NCBI GenBank assembly: GCA_001275005.1
Contig: JWZX01002170.1
Span: 1 to 41,684 of the forward strand
DNA from: Chrysochromulina tobinii
Lineage: Eukaryota > Haptophyta > Prymnesiales > Chrysochromulinaceae
Direction: 5' to 3'
Length of the DNA: 41,684 bases
Shown here: positions 36,084 through 41,684 of the stretch, one piece after another
Position numbering within the stretch: position 1 is the first letter of the stretch
Layout of the letters: each line of letters begins with the position of its first letter
Notes under the pieces: generated by a model
Told to the model about the DNA's origin: nothing
Seen by the model: the letters and a program-made list of their open reading frames with translations, nothing else
Database searches by the model: none
Made by a program: the position numbers and the translations under genes

Positions 36084-36904
36084 GTTTTTGACCGTCGTCC
36101 TGAGTGGCAGCGAGAGTGTGTGAGTGTGAAGGTTGGTATTGGGTTCCAGTCATCAGTGCCTCCAAACGTAGATTTCGTCTGATGACCGAGTCCACCGCCG
36201 CACCATGCGGTAACGTCTCTGGTGTTAGTCTGGTGTGGGTCGCCAGGTATGAGCAATGAGAATGACAATTGTGAATTGACATTGCTCATTCTTTGGCTGC
36301 CAATGAGGTAATTCCAGGTGGGGGTTGGTGTGGGGCCGGCGTCCGCGACCGGGCCGTCCTGCGCCCGGACCCTCCTACCCGCCCGGGTCGGCCTTGGTCG
36401 GCCGGCGGGCCGTGCGGGTCGTGTCCCAGGCCGAGGCCCAGCACCGCATGGGCACGCGATACATAGCCGACAAAGCGAAAGCCGAGAGCGAGACAGTTTG
36501 AGTTTCGGCCAGAGCGCGTTTTTCGGGTGTTTTCGCGGATCGCGCTCGCCGCACGCGTGCAGAGCGCAGTCCCGCTCGAGGCTCGTCCCATCTTCCCTCT
36601 GACGGGCTGCCTCGTGCCCAAAATTGCTCGTGCTCTCGTCCATGGAGCCGTGCTGCCGTGGAGCTTGCGGAGGGCCTAGGGGCCAGTGTGCGTCTTGCCG
36701 TGAGGCCTAAATAACGTGAACGTGAACGTAAGCCCCGGGGTAGCGTGCAAGCAAGTGCAAGCTCTAGCTTCTCGGGAACGCGACGGCCAGATTTTCACCT
36801 CAGTTTCGGCTTTGAAAAGTCTTTTTGGATTTGTGGGACGTGGCTTCGCAATCATCCGCCGAGCGGTCTCCGATCGCGCAAAAGGTCAATGCTAATGCCG
36901 AAAA
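36084..36904. other. Intergenic region and diverged promoter block of GSIII copy 1
   Basis: About 820 bp. A GC-rich stretch with repeated CCGG/GGCC words lies at 36320-36430. From about 36748 the sequence is alignable with 39920-40007, for example TTTCGGCTTTGAAAA at 36803-36817 and 39991-40005. From about 36821 it aligns with 40545-40600 (ACGTGGCTTCGCAATCA versus ACGTGGCTCGCGCAATCA). It is therefore the diverged counterpart of the copy 2 upstream region. Confidence 0.6.
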
Positions 36905-37893
36905 TGTCGCACACCTCCCTGAGTCACAACCGCGGCACCGCAGCAGTTACCAACACGCGGCAAGCACGACCGTGATCCCCACTTCCGGCGCAGACACTAG
37001 GGATAGCCAGTCGTGTCCCAAGCGCTGGCCTGCCGCACGGTCTTCTCACGCATCTGCTGCTGCGCAGACACTGCATCTTCACCCAGTTCGCCCGCCTGAC
37101 GCGCCACTGCTCTGGCCCTCGCCTGTGCGCGCAGACACCCATGCTTCGTGCCGCCTCCCGCAACACTGCCGGCCGCTCGGCCGCCTCCGTCGCCCGCAAG
37201 GTCGCCGTGCCGGCGCTCGTCCAGCGCCGTGGCTTCATGTCGTCGCTGGATGACTACGGCTCCAACCTGTTCAAGGGTAAGGTCGCCGACACGTACCTCG
37301 CCAAGCAGGGCCTGCCGGCGGGCCTGATGGATGACCCGAAGTGGACCTCCAAGCCCGCGACGGCGGACAAGGTCGCCGCCGCCATCATGGAGTGGGCGGG
37401 CGACCGCGGCGCATCGGTCTACACTCACTGGTTCCAGCCGACCGGTTCGGCGGGCGTGCGCCTGGGCATGACGGGCCAGGTGCACAACACCTTCTTCGCC
37501 TTCGGCGCCGATGGCAAGCCCGAGTTCGAGTTCAAGGGAAAAACCTTGCTCAAGGGCGAGACGGACGGCTCGTCGTTCCCGAACGGCGGCATCCGCGCGA
37601 CGCACTGCGCGGGTGGCTACACGGTGCTTGACCCGACGTCGCCGATCTTCCTGCGCGGCGACACGGTGTACGTGCCCAGCGTACTCGTCTCCTTCTACGG
37701 CGACGCGCTCGACGAGAAGACGCCCCTGCTCCGCTCGATGAATGCCCTCTCGAAGGAGGCGGCCCGCCTGTGCAAGAATCTCGGGTACGAGATTGGGGGC
37801 GCCTTCCCGAACATTGGGCTGGAGCAGGAGTACTTCCTGATCCCGCGCTCGGCGTTCTACAAGCGCCTCGACCTCCAGATGACCGGCCGCACC
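36905..37893 (+). repeat. GSIII duplication, copy 1 (matches 40696-41684)
   Basis: These 989 bp match 40696-41684 at a constant offset of 3791 bp. Reading the two copies line by line I found one difference, A at 36913 versus G at 40704, in the 5' leader. The match is cut only by the right window edge, so its true length is unknown. Confidence 0.95.
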
Positions 37894-39510
37894 ATCATGG
37901 GCAAGGACGCGCCGCGTGGACAGGAGATGAGCGACCACTACATGGCGCCGCCCAACCAGATTGCCTTCGAGTGCATCAAGGAGATCCAGCACGAATGCTT
38001 CCTGATGGGCATCCCGATGAAGACCCGCCACCGCGAGGTGGCACCCAACCAGTACGAGTGCGCGCCGCTCTTCGGCCTCGCCACCACCCAGATCGACCAG
38101 AACATCATGTTCATGCAGATCTGCGAGGAGGTGACCGCTCGGCACGGCCTGGCCGTTCTCAACCACGAGAAACCGTTCCAGAACGTCAACGGCTCGGGCA
38201 AGCACAACAACTTCTCGATCGCCACGGACACGGGCGTCAACCTGCTCAACGTGGACCAGCTCGCCAAGGCCGCGGGCTCGCCACTGCCCTTCATCGCCAT
38301 CATGGCGTCCATCGTCTCGGCCGTTGACAAGCACGGCGACCTGATGCGCATGGCCATCGCGTCGCCCGGAAACGACTTCCGTCTGGGGGCGTGCGAGGCG
38401 CCGCCGGCGATCGTGTCCACGTACCTGGGCGACTCGCTCTCCAAGTACCTTGAGGAGTTCAAGAAGACCAAGGTCGTGCAGCCGTACACGGCCGAGGGCA
38501 AGACCATCGACCTGGGCGTGCCCGCGATCGCGCCCTTCACCGTGCCCGCCGAGGACCGCAACCGCACCTCGCCCTTCCCGTACGGCGGCCACCGCTTCGA
38601 GTTCCGCGCGGTCGGCTCGTCGCAGAACGTGTCCATGGTGAACACCGTGCTGTGCTCCATCTTTGCCGACGCCTTCTCCAACTTTTCCGATCAGCTCGAA
38701 AAGGGCGCCAAGCCGGCTGATGTGGCGGCTACGCTCCTCGACTCGCACTGGCGCGCGATCTTCAACGGAAACGGCTACGCGCAGGAGTGGCCGATCGAGG
38801 CGGGCAAGCGCGGCTTGTGGCGCATCGACTCGGGCGTCGAGGCCATGTCCCGCCTCTCCGCACCCAAGAACATTGAGCTCTTTGAGAAGATGAAGGTTCG
38901 TCGATTCGCCACACCGAGGAGCCTTGATTGCACCTGATGGCCTCTCTGATTGCACCTGATGGCCTCTCTGATTGCACTCGATGGCCTCTCTGATTGCACC
39001 TGATGGCCTCTCTGATTGCACTCGATGGCCTCTCTGATTGCACCTGATGGCCTCTCTAAGGCCGCTGACTTAACCGAACCCTACCCCTACCATGACCCGA
39101 TCCCGGACTGCCTCCTTCATCAGGTCCTCTCGAAGAAGGAGTGCGTCGCGCGCACCACGGTGATGTACAACCACTACGTCGGCACGGTCGAGATGGAGGC
39201 CAAGTGCATGGTCGACATGATCAAGCAGCACATCATCCCCTCCTGCAAGGCGGCCGACATGGCCGTGCATGAGCTCGAGGGCGGTGTTGCGAGCGTGCAG
39301 GCTGGCCTGCACGCCATCCACACCGCCGCCGACGAGGAGGCCAAGGCCAAGGCCGCTCGCGTGCTGCGCCTCGAGACGATGATGGACGTGCGTAAATTGT
39401 GCGACAAGGCCGAAGAGGACGTGCCCGCTGACCTTTGGACGATCGCCACGTACAAGGACCTTCTCTTCCTGGACGCGACCAACGGCGCCGAGATTGTCGA
39501 CTACGAGTGA
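37141..39510 (+). CDS. GLNN: Type III glutamine synthetase (GSIII), copy 1, mitochondrial-type leader
   Basis: It makes glutamine from glutamate, ammonia and ATP. Exon 1 is 37141-38895 (585 codons) and exon 2 is 39124-39510; joined in phase 0 they give 713 residues, the usual GSIII length. The first ~33 residues (MLRAASRNTAGRSAASVARK, then QRRGF) are Arg/Ser/Ala-rich without acidic residues, typical of mitochondrial presequences. GSIII features include THWFQPTGSAGVRLG, ETDGSSFPNGGIRATHCAGG, the Glu-rich site LEQEYFLIP, NQYECAPLF, the ammonia/nucleotide-site stretch NGSGKHNNFSIATDTG and the NRTSPFPYGGHRFEFRAVGS catalytic segment. Exon 2 holds the helical C-terminal tail of the family (MVDMIKQHIIPSCKAADMAV). 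In diatoms and related algae GSIII is generally mitochondrial. A near-identical second copy begins at 40932. Confidence 0.95.
38896..39123 (+). other. Repeat-filled intron of GSIII
   Basis: A 228-bp GT-AG intron, phase 0 (donor ATGAAG|GTTCGT, acceptor CTCCTTCATCAG|GTCCTC). More than half of it is a 22-bp tandem array. Its last bases (TGCCTCCTTCATCAG) nearly equal those of the JmjC gene intron (TGCCTCCTTCCTCAG), and both are followed by GT in the exon. Confidence 0.9.
38926..39057. repeat. 22-bp intronic tandem repeat, six copies
   Basis: Six copies of a 22-bp unit beginning GATTGCACCTGATGGCCTCT, in two variants (CACCTGATGG and CACTCGATGG) that partly alternate. The variant order suggests that expansion sometimes duplicated two units together. 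Confidence 0.95.
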
Positions 39511-40695
39511 GCGCCGCCTCCCACGCAGTGGCGAGGCTCTGCCCTGAGGGACCGTTCTCTGAGAGGCGCTCGATTGGGTGCACACATGCTCGTCTGTCCC
39601 TGGCACGGCATGATGGGCGGCTATTGGTACAGGAGGAGATGGCATGTGCGGGTCAGTGCGCGCGCTGTGCGGGTCGGGTGAACTTGAATGCATCGATCGT
39701 GACAAAACGGCACGTGCCGTGGCTGCAGACGCACGCCTGTACGGTTTTACTACGGTAGTATAAGAACTCAATTTTTTTGATTTTACACGAAAAGCACCGC
39801 GCAATGGCACCGCGGGCTGCGGCCGGCGAGCACGGGCCACGACCGGACCGCGACCGCCGGCGCCGGCTTGGCCCAATGCGTGTGAGCGTGTCACCCCGTC
39901 CCGCGCGCCATCCGCCAAGCAACAATCCAAGCAAGCTCTTGCATGTGCCCGGGGATGGAACGCGTGGGCCAGAAATCACCTCAGTAGTCAGTTTCGGCTT
40001 TGAAAAAACTCAAATACTTGACCCAAGGCGCAAGGGGGAGTGGTCTACTATTCTTCATGTTTATCCGCAGGCCCCAACCCTACACCTGTTTGGGAATCGA
40101 ATGGATTTTTTGCATATTCCGCGCTCCGCGCGGGCGTGTCGCATGTGCGCCGCGCTGCGTTGAATGCGAAGACCGAAGTCCAGGAGTAGCTCGAGTTGCT
40201 CAACGGTTTGATCAGTATGTGCAGAATCATTGTAGTTGATACTCTGTCTACATCTAGTCTACAAGAGATGTTTCCATGTTACATTGACGTCCGCGGTATA
40301 GGCTACAGGCGTACGTTCAGAACGGATCGGCTAATAAGTAAATATGACTGATGAGAAAGAAACGCGCGGGTCCCCACCGGCACCGCTAGCACCGCCCACG
40401 CCCTCGTGCCTCGACCCCTGGGCCTTTACCCGAACTAGGTATTTGGCAGCAAAAAAAAAAGAACAAAGGTCAGTACAATTGACACGGTACTCTCGTTGCC
40501 CTCCTAGACCCTTCGTTTTGAACATGGCTCCGCGCCCACTTTCCCAAACCTTATTTGGGACGTGGCTCGCGCAATCACCGCCCGCCGAGCCTTTCCCAAA
40601 CCTTATTTGGCTAGGGGGACCCCCTTAATTTGGCACGTGGCTCGCGCAAATCACCGCCCGTCGGCACCACGAAAATTGTAAATGCGAGCAGAAGC
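39511..40695. other. Intergenic region between the two GSIII copies
   Basis: About 1.2 kb. It starts with the 3' UTR of copy 1. The stretch at 39920-40007 is related to the copy 1 upstream block at 36748-36820. About 530 bp (40008-40540) then have no counterpart upstream of copy 1, including a 10-A run near 40451. The duplicated promoter block follows. No credible gene seen. Confidence 0.6.
40540..40680 (+). promoter_or_regulatory. Duplicated promoter block of GSIII copy 2 with G-box
   Basis: A 19-bp direct repeat (TTTCCCAAACCTTATTTGG) occurs at 40540-40558 and 40592-40610. ACGTGGCTCGCGCAA follows each, at 40560 and 40635, and the second forms a full CACGTG G-box (40634-40639). Copy 1 has a single diverged version (ACGTGGCTTCGCAA at 36838). 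The promoter role is inferred from position 250-390 bp before the ATG. Confidence 0.45.
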
Positions 40696-41684
40696 TGTCG
40701 CACGCCTCCCTGAGTCACAACCGCGGCACCGCAGCAGTTACCAACACGCGGCAAGCACGACCGTGATCCCCACTTCCGGCGCAGACACTAGGGATAGCCA
40801 GTCGTGTCCCAAGCGCTGGCCTGCCGCACGGTCTTCTCACGCATCTGCTGCTGCGCAGACACTGCATCTTCACCCAGTTCGCCCGCCTGACGCGCCACTG
40901 CTCTGGCCCTCGCCTGTGCGCGCAGACACCCATGCTTCGTGCCGCCTCCCGCAACACTGCCGGCCGCTCGGCCGCCTCCGTCGCCCGCAAGGTCGCCGTG
41001 CCGGCGCTCGTCCAGCGCCGTGGCTTCATGTCGTCGCTGGATGACTACGGCTCCAACCTGTTCAAGGGTAAGGTCGCCGACACGTACCTCGCCAAGCAGG
41101 GCCTGCCGGCGGGCCTGATGGATGACCCGAAGTGGACCTCCAAGCCCGCGACGGCGGACAAGGTCGCCGCCGCCATCATGGAGTGGGCGGGCGACCGCGG
41201 CGCATCGGTCTACACTCACTGGTTCCAGCCGACCGGTTCGGCGGGCGTGCGCCTGGGCATGACGGGCCAGGTGCACAACACCTTCTTCGCCTTCGGCGCC
41301 GATGGCAAGCCCGAGTTCGAGTTCAAGGGAAAAACCTTGCTCAAGGGCGAGACGGACGGCTCGTCGTTCCCGAACGGCGGCATCCGCGCGACGCACTGCG
41401 CGGGTGGCTACACGGTGCTTGACCCGACGTCGCCGATCTTCCTGCGCGGCGACACGGTGTACGTGCCCAGCGTACTCGTCTCCTTCTACGGCGACGCGCT
41501 CGACGAGAAGACGCCCCTGCTCCGCTCGATGAATGCCCTCTCGAAGGAGGCGGCCCGCCTGTGCAAGAATCTCGGGTACGAGATTGGGGGCGCCTTCCCG
41601 AACATTGGGCTGGAGCAGGAGTACTTCCTGATCCCGCGCTCGGCGTTCTACAAGCGCCTCGACCTCCAGATGACCGGCCGCACC
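40696..41684 (+). repeat. GSIII duplication, copy 2 (matches 36905-37893)
   Basis: Second copy of the duplicated segment, cut by the window edge. Homology stops being near-perfect abruptly at its left border. Upstream of 40696 only a patchy, rearranged similarity to the copy 1 flank remains. Confidence 0.95.
40932..41684 (+). CDS. GLNN: Type III glutamine synthetase (GSIII), copy 2, 3' end beyond the window
   Basis: The first 251 codons of a second GSIII gene, with the same ATG context, the same mitochondrial-type leader and no coding difference seen from the first 753 bp of copy 1. The frame is open to the window edge, so nothing shows whether the copy is complete or functional. Its 5' flank differs from copy 1 (duplicated ACGTGGCTCGCG block and G-box), so expression could differ. 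Confidence 0.9.
   Translation, partial: MLRAASRNTAGRSAASVARKVAVPALVQRRGFMSSLDDYGSNLFKGKVADTYLAKQGLPAGLMDDPKWTSKPATADKVAAAIMEWAGDRGASVYTHWFQPTGSAGVRLGMTGQVHNTFFAFGADGKPEFEFKGKTLLKGETDGSSFPNGGIRATHCAGGYTVLDPTSPIFLRGDTVYVPSVLVSFYGDALDEKTPLLRSMNALSKEAARLCKNLGYEIGGAFPNIGLEQEYFLIPRSAFYKRLDLQMTGRT

Noticed and set aside
35486-36643. 385-codon reverse frame across the small membrane-protein gene
   Set aside because: It spans a GC-rich intergenic stretch, has irregular composition and no domain. The forward spliced gene explains the region better.
36997-39021. 674-codon open frame on the reverse strand across GSIII
   Set aside because: It is a shadow of the GC-rich third-codon pattern of GSIII. The forward frame carries all the glutamine synthetase motifs, and the reverse frame runs through the intron repeat and has no recognisable content.
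40008-40540. Extra segment upstream of GSIII copy 2 as an inserted transposon
   Set aside because: I could not find terminal repeats, a target-site duplication or coding content. A deletion in copy 1 explains it equally well.

Overview
The window looks like nuclear DNA of a GC-rich unicellular eukaryotic alga. The evidence is GT-AG introns that restore reading frame, eukaryote-only families (Nup50-like nucleoporin, VPS54, U-box protein, tyrosine-kinase-like kinase, diacylglycerol kinase) and plastid-associated families (a Tic22-like protein and a chloroplast glutamyl endopeptidase homologue). A type III glutamine synthetase (GSIII) with a mitochondrial-type leader fits a secondary-plastid alga. 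A haptophyte is my best guess, but I cannot prove it from sequence alone.

Layout, left to right. 1-740 (-): 5' part of an unrecognised coiled-coil protein running off the left edge, divergent from a two-exon Nup50-like nucleoporin (936-2691, +). 3145-6816 (+): coiled-coil protein with three IQ motifs and a 30-residue tandem repeat. 7808-10196 (+): secreted TPR-like/JmjC (cupin_8) protein whose intron is repeat-rich and carries a decoy splice acceptor. 10307-10662: foldback element with perfect 20-bp terminal inverted repeats. 10721-12910 (+): secreted YHYH / cytochrome b5-like / hedgehog-type Hint protein. 13926-18022 (-): CgeB-like glycosyltransferase, Tic22-like protein and U-box/Sel1 protein. 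18325-20949 (+): VPS54. 21470-24196 (-): glutamyl endopeptidase. 24416-26341 (-): EF-hand coiled-coil protein. 26667-29048 (+): PDZ-like/kinase/EF-hand fusion. 29410-30528 and 30835-32526 (+): tandem ARM-repeat paralogues, one ending in an EF-hand and the other in IQ motifs. 32997-35242 (+): two-exon membrane diacylglycerol kinase. 35570-36083 (+): small two-exon membrane protein. 37141-39510 (+): complete GSIII gene, followed at 40932 by a second copy cut by the right edge.

Most genes are unrelated housekeeping genes, as is usual in a eukaryote. One theme stands out: five proteins carry calcium or calmodulin motifs (EF-hands or IQ), four of them consecutive in 24.4-32.5 kb, and the next gene is a lipid-signalling kinase.

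The most notable observations are the Hint-domain secreted protein, the foldback element 58 bp upstream of it, two introns in unrelated genes that share a repeat vocabulary and 3' end (introner-like), and the GSIII tandem pair. In that pair the gene bodies are practically identical while the 5' flanks are diverged and rearranged, which suggests gene conversion. All splice sites and starts are read by eye. GTG/TTG-initiated extensions were trimmed to the first credible ATG.
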